64,000 bases of DNA from assembly GCA_930367205.1 (NCBI GenBank), contig OV884012.1, positions 35,126,796-35,190,795 on the forward strand, given 5' to 3'. The notes beneath the pieces are model-generated. The model ran no database searches. It saw only the letters and a list, made by a program, of their open reading frames with translations, and had not been told where the DNA came from. The DNA is from Acanthosoma haemorrhoidale. Taxonomy: Eukaryota; Arthropoda; Insecta; Hemiptera; Acanthosomatidae. Position 1 is the stretch's first letter; each line of letters begins with the position of its first letter. The position numbers and the translations under genes are program-made. Of the stretch, positions 13,301 through 28,300 are shown piece after piece.

Positions 13301-16300
13301 CATAAAAAGTGACACACTTCTAAATTTTTGATTTATTTGTTTATTAGAAACTTTTTTTTGTTTGTTTTCTATCATTATTTATTTTTAAAACTTGGGTGAG
13401 GCGTAGAAAAAAAACACTTCAATTAAAAAAGGGCTTTCCCCACCAAAACTGAAGTAACAATTGTTGGTTATTTCTTACTTTTCATAATGAGTATTTCTTG
13501 ATAACTTCCTCAAGTCTTCTTGGCAACCTCCTAATTAAGTTGCTGACTACATCTTGATGAATTTCATTCCATGTTTCCACTAAAGGGATTATTAATTTGG
13601 GTAAGGTGGTAAATAAAAGGGGTTATTCAGCATGTTAAACATCTGCCAAGCTCATCCTAAAGGTTTTCAATAGGATAGGGTAGGGTTTAAATCAGGGGGC
13701 TACAAGCCGACCATCTTAGAGTTTAAACATAAACTTCTCGAAAGTACTCCACTGCACATCCCACAACAGGTGGTTTGGGATTAAACATCAACGATTAATG
13801 GTGTTAATAGTATCACATAATCTTGTAAAATGTCTGTTACATTTAAATTTGATTTTAGTGCTACTCTATTACTTAAAATCTGTTTTTGCGTACAAATAAA
13901 TCCGTTCTAACAACATCATTGAATTATCACCGAATTGAATCCTTTCGGAACTATTGCATAGTATTCTAGGTCTTGGACAAACTCTTAAGACTATGGATAG
14001 CTAAACGAGATCTATCAGTATACAATATATTTTTCCTTTCTTTTTATCCATTCTAATATACTCCCACACCCAACAATTCAATATTTTTTTGTAGCTTCAA
14101 ATAAAGGTCACTAAAAATTTAAATTGCAACAGATTTTTTTCTTACTTCATTTTTTACATTTTTAAATAGATTTTTATAAATGATGATATTATTAATAGTG
14201 CTTTAAAATAATTGTTTTTTCCTTAATACTAACTTTTTTCATTTTGAAATTTCAGTCCTGAAAAGGCCGCTGATGATAAAGGTAAAAAATTATTAATTTT
14301 GTCGTGTATTTAGTCTTTAATGTATGTATATGATTTTATAATTGATACTCTCTTTTATTAGATAAGAAAAGCAATCATCGAAATCTTTGGGTCAGTGGTT
14401 TGTCATCCATTACGAGAGCAACTGACCTGAAACACCTTTTCACTAAGCATGGCAAGGTAATTTTATTTCAGTAATATTCTATAGAAACTATAATTGAAGT
14501 CAAAAGTTTATGTGTGATGTAAAATAAAAAACAACAATTTAGATGCTACTTGCACCAATTGTTTGTAATCTGCAATGTAATAAATAAGCCAGCTGTTAGT
14601 CTAAGGGCTGGGCCAGTAATAAGCTTGGTGACAACATGTGACTGCCCCCATAGGGTACGGTACTCCTTGGTTGGTGTCACTAAAGTTGTCTATTTCAACA
14701 TTACTGACTTAGTTGCCTCAAGTCTATTTTTTTTTAATTATCTTTTTTTATTATGATAATAATAATTTTAAACAAACCTTTTATATTTTGGTAATAAGGA
14801 TTAAATTAGCAAAGATGAGTTGTAATTGTAAAAAATACAATTGTGAACTGGGTCTATTATTTAGAAGTATTTAACCAGCTCCTTGTATCTTCAAAGTTAT
14901 TTAAGGTTTTTTATGTTAACTCTTTACATCTTTTTCTTATATATATTTTTTACAGGTTGTTGCAGCAAAGGTTGTCACAAATGCCAAAACACCCGGAGCC
15001 AGGTGTTATGGATTTGTTACTATGGCGACGATTGAAGATGCTCAAAAGTGTATCTCCAGCTTAAACCTAACTGAACTTCATGGGCGCCTTATTTCTGTGG
15101 AAGCTGTATGTTCAATATTTACCGTTTAATTTGTCCCTGAAATTTTTATTTTATAAATGAATTCCCTGAGCAAAAGAACCACTTGTTAGCCCATTAAATT
15201 GTTTTAATCCTTTAAAATTATTAAATTTACTTAGGTGTTCAGAATGCCTTAATATTGACTACCATAATCTTGAAAACATGTGAATGATAATTTTAATTAT
15301 TCTGAATCAGTCATCTGTTTATTTGAAGAGAAAATAAAACTAAAACAATGTTAATTTTTGTAATAGAATCTGTTTGAATTATGGCTTTGAGAATATAGCC
15401 TGACACTTGGATATCTAAACAAGTATTACCTTAATTAAAACAGACTAAATTGAAGAAGAAATAAATACCAATTAAAATCAGAAATTATTATAATTTATGA
15501 GGAATTATTAGTGATAACCATACATATTGGTTGATGTAACGCAGGGAAGGAGAAGTTTAAAAGAAATGTTAGAAAAGAAGATAAGATACATTTGGCAATA
15601 GCTAAAAAACTGCTGATTATAATCTTACGTTTCACGTTCTGGATCAGATAATTTGTCATCAAATGTATCATTTTACATTAAATAATGAGATAATGACAAA
15701 TGTATTATTGAAATAACATTGTCAGAGATTAAGGTGAACTTGACTTGTCACTAGCAGAGGAAAGATGATAGCTCTGCTTAACATTGATTCTTGATTTTGA
15801 TTGATGTTTGATTTTTAATGAAACTAATAAGTGCAATAAATAATACGTACCAGAGGTGCTGAAGCTGAAATATAAATGAAGTCAATTGACAAATATTTGA
15901 AAATAAAAAACCATCTCTAATGTGTTAAAGTTATGGTTTGATTTGAGAGACAAATATTTTTCTGAATAGAAAAAACAACTGCATGTAATTATCAATCAAT
16001 TGTTCTTGTAGTACTTAATCATCATACTTATTAAAATTTCGCGTTGCATAGTCTTGTTCCCTGTGGCTAACGAATTCTCATGGTGATGTTATCGCTGCAA
16101 ATTCATTTATGCCTTGTTTCAGAACCATTTTGCCAACCTGACCATCAAAAAATATCCTGAAGTTAAGCCATTGGAATCATGTTTGGGTACTTTTTCATTT
16201 TTAGGTAGCTAACCGTCCAACACCAGGGGCAAAGAAACCGGTTGAGGACCGTAAGAAAATTGATGAAAGGAAGAGGTTAGATGAGAAGAAGAGGACTGAA

Positions 16301-19300
16301 GAACGCAGGAGAGCTGATGATAAAAGAAGAAATGAGGAGAAGAGGAAGATTGAAATATCACCTAGAAGAAACGATGAAAAAAGAAGAAAACGTACTGATT
16401 CAGAAACTTTAGTACCACCTGGAACAGGTAAAATATACACTTGGTATAGTTTTCTTTATCTTCGTTTTCCTCAGGAATCATCCTAATTTCAGCATTGATC
16501 CAGAAGGTTTATTTAAGCATATAATATTCATTTAGTGATATGAGCATCTACATACATTGTTTTTAAAAATTGACTATTTTTATTGGAATCAACGATTTGA
16601 TGAAAGCATTTCTACAACTGAACTTTTTCCCTGTTATTGTCATCAGTTAACTAAAATGTCATCAGTCAGAAAATCAATGAAATGTTACTACCACAACTTG
16701 CAGAATGTAAAATCAATGCTATTATTGTTTTTTAAATTGGTTTTTCTAGTTAGTAAACTGGTTATCAGGAACTACTGCCACCAGACGTCCTGAGGCAAAC
16801 CTGCAGGTCCCATCGTTAAAAAATAGTGTGTCTACCATGGGTCACAAATTTTCTGCATTTCCTCACTTGAGGGAATTTTTTCTAATAATTCTCCTAAATT
16901 CTGGAAGAATTATAAAATCACTGTATTATAAGCAAATTGAGAATAGATATAAAATATTTATTAAATTCAACTTGCCTAGCTTAGTTAAGTGTGCACATGC
17001 AAGCAATGTTACATATAGGTTGTTAAATAGAGAGCCCTTTGTTAAATGAGAGCACTTTATTATGGAAATACTGTTTGCCGCAGTTTCTTTTCCGATTTGT
17101 GTTTACGGGGTACTTGAGGGTAGGAAATTCCATGGTGCCAATAGTCTGGTGTCAGGTTAAGTCAGAAGGGTTAAATCATGCGCTGTAAATTCTCCATATC
17201 ACAGCAACCATTGGTTTAAGAAAAATACAATAGTTCTGAAATTCTTTATTTTTAAATTCTCTAACTTTTATTCTATAAAAGATCTTTGTTAAGTCAGCCT
17301 ATTCTCCAGAAAATGCAGCTAAAGTTATATTTATAGTAACAAGAGTGTTTTACTACATATTAATCCTACAAAAACTGTGAAGATGTAAAGAGAGTGGTAA
17401 GCATACAGGCTTACATCACACACATCATAGGAGAACCCTAAATGCACAAAACACCAGATGAAAATGGTTTGAAATTCTTATTATGAAGTAAGAATGTTGA
17501 AATAGATTGTTTATCTCTGTACTAACGACTCTACAACTGGATTTATTTTAGAGATGTAGAGGGGGTGGGCTTATTAGCATTCGTGTATCGATTACTTCTT
17601 CTTTTCTATTGATATTGTTAGGTGAAAGGGAATCTAATTTAATTTCTATGCTTTCAAGGCTTTTAATTAATTTTCTATCATTTGTATGGTATATCAAGGC
17701 AACTCCATATGTTGCACTGTGATGCCCTTCTTCCTGTAAATACTGATATAGCTGGCTTGTTTTTTTGCTAAGGATGTTCTTTGCAGTTAATAAATAATTT
17801 TGTATTGGTTCTACTAACATCAGGTTTATTACATTTCCACACTCTTTCACTGGGCTATTATATACATTTCTTATTTTTCTCCATTATGCATGTGGTCCTT
17901 ACAATACCTATCCTTGGCTCATCATTGTTCAATAATGTATGTATGATTCATGAGTCCATAAATTGCTCTATGACTCGTGATTAAACTTAATCGTTGATAT
18001 AATTATAATTGTTGATTAAACTAAGAAGGCTTAGTTAACTCTTCTCAGTTAACTATTTCTTAATTTTGGGCAGGTGCTAATTGAAACGATTCACTTTTAT
18101 GGTAAGTCATAAGTTGATTGAATTGGCAGATAATTTTGGAAAATTATGAAATGAACTAACGATAACGATTTGGCCTGATTCTTATGTCCTATTTAAGAGT
18201 ATGCCCATACACATTTTTTAAATTATGATGCATTTTCTCGATAAACTGTTGGCTTTATGAAGATATTTTGTATTACAAAAGTTTTAAAGAATTCATATCA
18301 GAGATGATTTACCACCCTCTCCCCCTCCCAACATAACCTGCCCTTGCCAATGCCTGCACCATGCATTTTCCTACCCTTAAGGACTCCCCCAAACACAAAA
18401 TCAGAAGAGAAACTGTGGTGCACAATTTTCACATAATCAAGTCCTCTTATGTCTGCCTCTAAAAAAAAAAAAAAAAAATCCTTTCATCAATCTGTAACTC
18501 AGAACTTCATGGAATTATTCGTAATATTCTATTGTAATTAAATTGTTGGTAGAAGACTTACGACTTACTGGTGTTTTTTTTTTATTTAGTGCATATATAA
18601 ACCTTTGCATGGGAGAATTATTTCTATAAAGAATTTTATCTTAGTTAATCGCCAGTGCTGTTAAACTTCTTGCAGTGTGAATATATGTTATAGAAATAAT
18701 TATTTGTTAATGTGTGACCAGAGAACTTCATTAATGGATCAGGACGCTTTAATTTCTTCCCTCATGTGTTTTTATTGAGTCTTGATTTATATATAAGTTA
18801 CGGCATATAGAAAACATATTGCACCATGAATCCCACCTAGACGTACAGGGTATCAATTTTGAGTGTGTTGACTAAATTCCACAGTAATAGTGAATTAATT
18901 AATAAGTGTTGGTAGTATGAGTATGGATGGCAGTGGGAGGTCATCTTAAGTGGTGGTATCATTGCATCTGCTTTAGGCATTAAGATAGATTAAATTATGC
19001 GATTCTGGAAGTCCTCATCTTAAATTGTTCTTCAATTACTTAATTATCATCTTATATTCTTTATCCATTAATTAACACGCTGATACATATTAAAGTCCAG
19101 TGCAGCATACAACAAAAATAAAATATTTATAACATAGGATGATAAATAAATAGTTATAATATATATGTATAAACAATAACTAAATACTTACTTATACAAA
19201 CAATAATTTTAAATTTAAAACTCTTTAGATTGAAGAATAAAAATTCTAACAAAATAAAATTCTAGGCTAAATCATTTATGAGACAATTTAAATTAACTTT

Positions 19301-22300
19301 TTTTTTATTGTGCTAATTTATATTTTATCAATGTAGTATTGTAAACACAAGTTTTCTTTGTAGTGACAATATTTAATGCATTTTAAACTTTTATGTTAAC
19401 AATATTAATTCATATTGTCCTCTATTATATAATGTGTAATTTCAGAGGATATGGCCGATGAAAATGGTGATGCAAATGATCAAGATAAAGCTCTGCAGGT
19501 AGAAGAAGGTTCAGAAGTAGAAGGAGGTGGTGAATCTACACGGGGAGTAGAATCAGATCATAGATCTCGATCATCAAGGGATAAATCGCGTGAAAGGAAA
19601 AGATCATCATCACCTGGTAGGAGAGGTCATCATGGCGTTCTTTCATTTTCACAAATCAAAGAAGAGCGAGACAGGGCTAGGGCTACGGAAAGAGCGAGAG
19701 CTGCTAGAGAAGAAGAAAGAAGACGTCGGGAAAGGCACAGAGCCATTGAGCGAAAGCAGAGGGATGAAGCTATGAGGCTAGAACGGGAACGAGAAAAGAT
19801 TCGTTTAGAAAGGGAACGTTTAGAGCGGGAAAGAGCTGAGCTTCTTAGACTAGAAAGAGAGAGGCTGGAAAGGGAAAAGGAAGATTTGAAGAGGCAACAG
19901 CTCAAGTATGTGTTCACTAAAGATCTTTTCTTGTAGTAATTAATTATTCTTGACAAATTTAATTTTTTTGATGTAAACTGTATTTTAAAGGTTGGAAGAA
20001 GCTAGGCGAAACAAAAGAACCCTAAGTAGTTCTAGAGACGGATATGAAGATAGAAAAAGAGTTGCCACAGAGTCATCTAGGCGTTACGAAGCAGTCCACA
20101 TGTCTCCACCGTATGTCAGACGTATTATTACTACATTGAATGATTTCAGATGAGCTACCAATAATTTCCGAACATTATCTGTTATTCCATGTATCTACAC
20201 ATCTCTAGGATGAAAATTGTTTCATTGTTACGTCTGTCAAAATTATTTTAACAATATGTGGAAACTGACAAGTTGTTCCGTTATTTAAAGTTTTCTATTG
20301 ATAGGATTGGTTTTAGTCAGGATTGTTTTTCTAAATAATATTTGTGTTTACGTGTGTGTTAATGCAGCTAAGCTCTACTGTAGAGGATAGACATGAATCA
20401 GAAAAAAGTGATAGGTTGAAACCAACTGTGTTGTTTAAAACTTGGTGGTGCCTACAGCAACAAGCTGTTTTGGCCAGACCCATTCCTATAACATGTGAAC
20501 CTCTATCAAGGCTGATTTATTACTATCACAAAATTATTTAACTATCTAGTTCATTCACAAAGCTGATTTATTGTGACCTGCAGAATTGCGAGCCGTTAAA
20601 AGTATTATTTCTGAGATTAAAAAAAAAAAATATATCACTGTGTATGTGTATTAATAGTGTAGAAACCATTAATTAATTTTCTCAGTTAATGGATTCATCT
20701 ATCTCCGTTTGAAGGATTCTGACTTGTCAAAATTGCTACAGGGGAAGTGAGTGAGCTGTAGTGCTGTATGACTGAAAAATATTTGTGTATCAATTTAATC
20801 TTTTCCTTTTGTTATGGCTTGTTTATTGTGTGATAGGCAATTTTGCTGTTGTTTTCTTCTGTACATTGTGAATTGCTTTATCCTAATCACAACTAACATA
20901 ATAACACTTTATTGTTTTTAAAAACATAGTCTTGTGTGATTATAAACTGATCGCAAGCAATAGTTATTTCACAGAATCAAAAGACAGTTGTATGCTTCAA
21001 CCGCCAGGTTTCCCCTAATTTATTGAAGGGATTAAAGAACCCACTATTTATTATTTAAACCCACTCTATGTAGGTTTTGTGTAACGTAGGATTTATAACC
21101 TCTTAAGTTACCCCCAACAATGTTTTAATAGACGAGCTATGAATGACAATGACTGAACTATGTATGAACAAAATAAATAAAACTATGTGTCTCTTAGTAT
21201 GGCCAACTTGGGTGGGGGTCTATTAGCTAGGTGATATAACTCAAAATATGTTAAGTAAATCAAAAATGAATAATCATTAGTTGCATCAGCCTGATCCCTC
21301 TAGTTTCATGAATTCTTGAATTGACCACAGCTTAAAACCGGGACCTCCCAATCTCCAGTATGCGGGTGCTCCATCAACCAACCTATTTCAAACACGAGCC
21401 CTAACCAATGTCAATGCACTAAATTTAAAAAAAAAAATTTTTGGAAACAAATTTTTCTCCTTTCCTGTAGTTTTTTTAATGATAATGTATTAAAATGTTT
21501 TATTCATAATATGTTAACATTTTAATTTAGTCGCGCGGAGTATAAGAAAGATTCAAGGCGTGAGGCTTTGTCTCCTGGACGAGGCAGGTATGAGGAAGCT
21601 ACTAGGACTTCCAGGCGAGAGGAACCCCCTGCGCGTGTAAAAGAAAGGTATTGGATTATTTAAAGACTCATTTTTATAACCTGGCTGGTTGAAAGATAGT
21701 TGGGACTTTAGGTATTATCAAAACTTAATAATAAATTTAGAAATATATTATTCATTAAACAAGAATTGAAAACTAATTTATGCTATTCCTCCGTGGTCCA
21801 TTATGTAACTCACAAGCCATAAAATCTTTCATTCAGGCGAACTGGTTAAAGTACTTAAATAGTACATTTGATTAAACAAGAGTGAGGTTTACCTTTTAAT
21901 GGTCATTTCAGTGAATATTAACATTTGGTCTTAAAGCCGCTTGTATAATTGAAATAATAGTACAAATCTCTAAAGAAAGATTTGTACATCCAATACACTA
22001 CTGCCATATTTAGTGATTACCCGCACCACGTACATGAATAGTAGGCCTTTCTAGTTCTTCATTCATACATTTATGATTTGATCTTTTTAATTATATTAAT
22101 TCAACTTTTTATATTTATTTTTCTCTGGAGTCACTACAGCAAAGAAAAATGACGGACTTTTGGACTGTAATTTACCACCGGCATGGACATTTTTTTCCTA
22201 CATGCTATAAATGTAGCATCTGCTGCATCTTGTTTATCAAACCATTCAATGCACTTGGAAAGCATAGTTTCAGCTTCACATTCACTAATTGTTTTAGACG

Positions 22301-25300
22301 ACTCTTGAAAGACGGCCTCCTTCTTATTTTCACTTTCAAACTTGTCAAGTTCATGATCATCAGTTTATTAGTTTAAAGTCTACCAATTTAGCCATTCATT
22401 GACTTCTTTTCTTGAAAATCTTTTCACCCTTCTGGGATACACTAACAGCTGTCAAATACTGTGCCATGATTTAAAATGTATCTACCCAGCCCATGTTCGC
22501 TTTGAATGGTGAATCCCTTTCAAGTTTCTTTTATGTGTCGGTAGCTTTAGGCATGGAAAGTAGAATTAAATGATTAGAGGCATTACTATATCCTGACAAG
22601 TTGGTATTTGTTTTTATTTTTTGAGTTTATCATTGCGATCTGTAGTTAACATTTTAAAACATTCAATCTTGCATAATGTCATTGATTATAAACCACCTGT
22701 TATTGCATTTGGCACAATACAACTTGTACCTTCCCGCTTACTTAACCGCTTGACATACAATAACGTCTGGGAGACGTCATTCATTTCATGTGTCATTGTA
22801 AACTTTGACGTCTCCGAGACGGCAAGAACTTTCTTCGGCAAACGCTGCGCAGTATATTATTAGGTTCATTAACTGCTGCAGTTGTGCCTTGATCCTGTTC
22901 TGTTAAGATGTTTTCCCCCTCTCATCAGTACCAATAAAAAAAATCGCATTGGCCAAACCAGTAAACGAAGCACAATGAAAGCGGTAATCAGTACAGTAGT
23001 GACCTTGCATGATGAACGCCATAGTACATATTTGAATTTAGTAAAAATTAGAAATAGTGCTCCCAACATGTTTCAGTTGGATGTATTATATGAAAGTGAC
23101 GATGGAAGTCTATTTGGCTGCTCTAGTGATAATAATGAGATTGAAAAGTGTTTATACTGTTGAGTATTCAAGTGAAGCTAGTTCTATTCGACAAAATGTG
23201 TGTAAACGTGCAAGGTGCCTATTTCAAGCAGTGACGAATCTGATGTACCAGAAGATAAATGGAATTGGAAAGAAAAAGAAAATATTGTCAATATAAAACA
23301 ATTAACTGAAACTGCAGGCATCAATTATAAATAATGGACATTTTATTTGTATGTCAAGGGGTTAATCATTGGATTATCATAAAAATTTTGTCCCAGTTGC
23401 CTGACACATGAGAATTTTTGTTAAGTGCATGCTTAGAGTTTTAGCTAACATCAGTTGTTGTCATTGTTTATAGACTTCTATTTAACAGCTTTTCTTTTAT
23501 ATCTGTATTTTTTTTCCTAACATATCAGTAGCCTCGGAGATACTTATACCAAGCCCAAATCGTTTCTCTTTAGTTTCTATATATAACAAAACTTCCCTTC
23601 AGTGGACACTAATCGTGATATCACCTTAACACGTTGACTGCCTCAAGCATTCACCATCAGGCCACGTGAGATTTAAAAATTATTTTTTCTTTTGTATTAC
23701 ATCTATAACAATTTAATAATCTTATATTCTATGGAATATCTTGCCAAATACCTACTAAAATCTTATGTAGGTATTCGATGCGGCCTGATTACAACATTTG
23801 CTGTCACCTGTGAATATGATGTGCCTAATGTGGCAGGCAACGTGTTAAGATAGTACACTTTTTCAGGGGGCAGTGAGTATTTCTTTATACTGTTCCTTCA
23901 CTTTCTACGTTCTTTATTTTGTTAATATTTATAAAACAAATTAAAAAATGATGGTGTGGTCACTGTCTACATTACCGTCTGTTATCAACCAATCATATTA
24001 TTTCTGTTCCACAACATGAAAAGTAAATAATACTTCCTAATAAAATAAAACATAAAAAAGTCTTCCTTAATATATCTTGCATTTTCAGTATTAGTGTTTT
24101 ATACTCTCCAGATGCTAAGCTTATCTTATATTAACATTTATCATTTCTACAATCTCATTAACCATCAAAACATGTACATCATTAACCTAAAGTAGATGGT
24201 CAACTAGTTTTATTCTGGGCTTGTTTGAAAACTTATTCGATGTACTGCACTTAGTGAATTAACCAAGGAAGCACCTTTTCATTCTAGATTATACAGGATT
24301 ATTTTTTGTATTGCTGTTCACTTAATGAAGATTCTGTATGTTTTAATCACTGTCTGTTTCTGGTTGTAAGTATGTTCAATAGAAGCTGGATTGGAAGTAG
24401 AATTAACACTATTAAGCCCTGGAAAGCAGAATTGTCCATTTAGGCAAGTTCCACTTTATGTGCAAGAGCTCTCAAGAACCCAGCTTCATAATATTGTCTT
24501 GTTGCTATTTGAAATTTATTACATCATATCAGAGATAGCGAACATAACTTGCACATTTTAGGTAGTTCTTGGGTATGGATGAAAAAAATATTTTGTCTTC
24601 CCACAGATAGGTATTTTATTTATCCAAAAAACAAAAATCAGCACACCTACAGATAAATTTAGTTAATATAAATAATTATTATTTTAATTATGTAATGATT
24701 ATTTTATTTACAGTAGGGGCTATTCAGAAAGGAACTCTGCTGCTGGAAACTCTGCAACATTCAGAGCTAGAGATGAAAGGGACAGGCGAGAAGAAACAGG
24801 CCACAGGCTGAAGTCCGATTCTGGCAGAGGATCCCACCGAGAAGCCCCTGGCTCCAAAGGTAGTGCAATTGCATGATTGAATATATTCATTTTCATTTCT
24901 CACATTATCCTAAACTATCCAATGAGGAAAATCATTGAAGGAAATTGTTGCATGGCCTAAAGGTGTAGGTGGTGTACACCATATATGTCAGATTTCAGTT
25001 GTTGGTCATCATTCAGCCGTTGCATTTCGTTCACAATTTAATATGCTGTCAAATCAAAATGATTATAATAAAAAAAAAATCGGCGAGAGAATCAATAACG
25101 TCAAAACACATTTTGTATATCTATAAATATTGTTAATGTTCTGTTATTCAGTCGAAGAAAAGTCAGTCCCATCTCTAACAGATCTAAACAAAAATTCTCT
25201 GGTGGTTAAGCTACATTAAAAGATACCAAATAAAGATATTCCAAGAAATATAGTTTTGAAAACTTACAATGGATATTAGCATTTAATCTCTTATAAGTTG

Positions 25301-28300
25301 ATTTCAATAACATATTTTGTCAATAATTTAGCTGTTTACAATATTTATCAGTTGAAAAAGCAGTGTATAGTGACTGAGATAATTTGACAAATAAAATTAT
25401 GTTCTTTTGATAGTAAATTACTATTTTTTTTGCAATCGTTAAATAAGTTTTGGAGAAATAAATGTGGAATCACTTGACTGTTCTCTGATGCTGTTCCTTC
25501 ACTTCTACGTGATTCTTTTCATTTATAAATATTTCAAAAAATTCAATTTTGTTCATAATTTATCTCGGCCAATCATTGGATGTAGTAGCTGAACATCATT
25601 TCCATTATTTATCTTGCAATGTTCTGTGGTGTCTTAAAATGAGAGAAATTTTTCAGGTGATAGATATGCTGCTGAGGGCTGGGGTACTGGAGTAAGTAAA
25701 AACTTTGGCTCAGTATCTGGAGGAGGAAGCGGTCGTGACTGGAACATGTCTCAGGATAGGAAGCCTGAAATGTCACCTTGGGCTCGACCACCGGCTCAGT
25801 CAGATCGGTAAATTACCTATTACTTTTTTGGATTATGATTATTTCTGTTAAGGATCTGATTGTAATTGCAAATGAACTTCAGTAAAAGTGGTACTTCATA
25901 AGTTTTTTTTTTATTATTATTAAGCTGGGTACTGATTCACCATAGGAATTTTCACGACGGTTTATTTGTGGCCAATCTGACTTGTTACTTTTTATATTGA
26001 AAAGGAGTATTTTATCTTTTTTCCAAACATCCATTTTAAATTGAGGGTGGTCAGCAATAATGGGATAAGTAACTTAGTTACTCTGATGACCTGGTATTAT
26101 TTACATTGAAAAAACCTGACACTGTTTTAGCGATAAATGTCAACTGCGCCTACCCCTGTATTCGAGTATCACCTAGATCACCAAGGTTGACCAGAAAATT
26201 TTATATAGTGAAAATTTTCTTTGTTTCTTGGTGAACTATCCTGTTGTAATGAGATAGTCAGATTTCCCTTTTATCAGTAATTTGATAATACTTTGAATAA
26301 AAAATCTAGTGTTTTGCTTTGAATGTTTAGGATTTTGCATTTGAATTAAGTCTTATCATTACAGACTGGGATTAAAAACAAGCACAGATAGGTTTTATTT
26401 TTTATTGAAAAAAATTGGGCTTCGCCACTACTAACTAAAAAGCAAACCTGAAATATTTCTTAGGGAAAGTCTGAATATAACTTTTCTAAATATATAATCT
26501 GTTATCTAAAAAAAAATGAATTAATTAGAATGTAAAGTTTACACGTGGTAATGGAAGTCATATGTTCTTATAATGATCCAAGTTGCACTAGGTGTGGAAC
26601 TCTAAATTCTTATTATTGTTAAATGCGAGAGGGTTGCACAAGGTGAAAAAGATGCAGAAGTAAACATGATATACTCCATTGTATTAGGTCGATTCAGCCT
26701 TGGATACTTGACCCATGTTGCTGCTGTTTTGCATCTCTTAATGATCAAAAATAATTAGCTAAATCTTCAGCACAAAACCTTATTGAAAAACCTGATTATT
26801 AATCAGAATGGGAATTTATTTATGAGTGGATGTTGGTATTTATTGGGGTATTAGCTTTGTATGATAAAAGATATGCTAGATTTTCATCAAATTTATTAAC
26901 AGTCAACTTATTTTGGTATACAATGTCTATTGTATAGGATGGAAGTGAAACCATCCACACTAGGTATGAAGGACGTAATGCATTAATATATTTGATAAAA
27001 ATCCTAACAACTATATTCTAGTGTCAGAATCCCGCAACTCTTTCATCATTCTAAGCCCGATATCCCAACAAACACATTCACTTATACTTAATCAGTATGC
27101 CTTTGATTTCTTACTCTAATTAATCATGATGTTTCATACATTTTTTTCCTGTATTGTTTGGAAATAAAGGAGAATTTCTGTGGAAAATTTCATGTTTTCA
27201 AGGTCTAACTGCTAACATTTAATCTTTGACTGTTTCAACTACACTTTTGTAATGCACTAAAGCCCCAATCTGCAAAACCGTCCCCATAACTCATTAGACT
27301 TATTTAAAAGGTCAAATATACATTAACCTCCACTCTTACTATTTGATTATTTTATGTCACTTTTATTCTTCTCTTTTACATTTATTTATGCTAAAAGAGC
27401 GTTAATTAATTACAATTTGATTATCATTGTGATTTGCTTGCAATATTAACCAGATGCTTGTTAAATTTCTTCTATGTACAGTCTACAATAGTACAGTAGC
27501 TTTGTTTATTTTTGAAATTCCTGTTTGTTAAAAATTAGTTCTATAACTTGATTATTAAGGTTCTTTTGTAATTACTTTCACTTCCCATTAAATTTCCACA
27601 ATTGCAAATATTTATTATGTGGAGTAATGAAAATCACATTTTTCATAATTTGCTTGTAGCTTGAATTATTCTCATTACTCCAGAAAAGAAAAGTTCGTAC
27701 TCTCATTAAAATTTTGTTTAGACTGTTACGTTCCCTAAACTACTAAGATGTTTATGTACATTTCAGTGATTCCCGTGTAAAAATATATTAGGCTCTGAAT
27801 TATTAAATGTTTGAACTCATATCTCTTGGATTCAGGATGCTGCTGGCAGATGAGATTCTTTATTGTTCATATTATCTTTCACAAGCCTATGCATGTTTTT
27901 ATACTTGTTGAAACCTTATTACATGTGGCAGCTGAATTTAGAAAGATTGACAGAAAATTAATTTATTGTTTATTAGTGTTAAATAAAAATGACAGTGGCT
28001 ATTAGAAGAAGTCCTTTACGTATTTATATATAAAATTTCTGTTTTTTAGTAAAATAAATGCCTGAAAAAGTGCCAAAAGATTGATATTTTTTTTGTGTTC
28101 AAATAAAATTTTATTTAGAAAGTTTACATAATTAATATTAAATCTTAAAATTAATCAGTAGATTAGTTTTATTTATAATGGCCTTTCATATATTTAATGT
28201 CACATTGAGTTTTTTCAAAGTAAATAAGTAACTAATTTTTGTCATTTACTCTTAATTAAATATTAATTCATTTATCCATATATTGCATAATCTACATTAG

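Noticed and set aside
17548..17850. 100-codon minus-strand frame in a SAFB intron
   Set aside because: Protein-like composition, but no motif, splice context or start context that I can support as a gene.
22882..23296. Independent gene from two overlapping plus-strand frames
   Set aside because: They lie inside the TTAA-bounded piggyBac-like element and read as a transposase N-terminal remnant.
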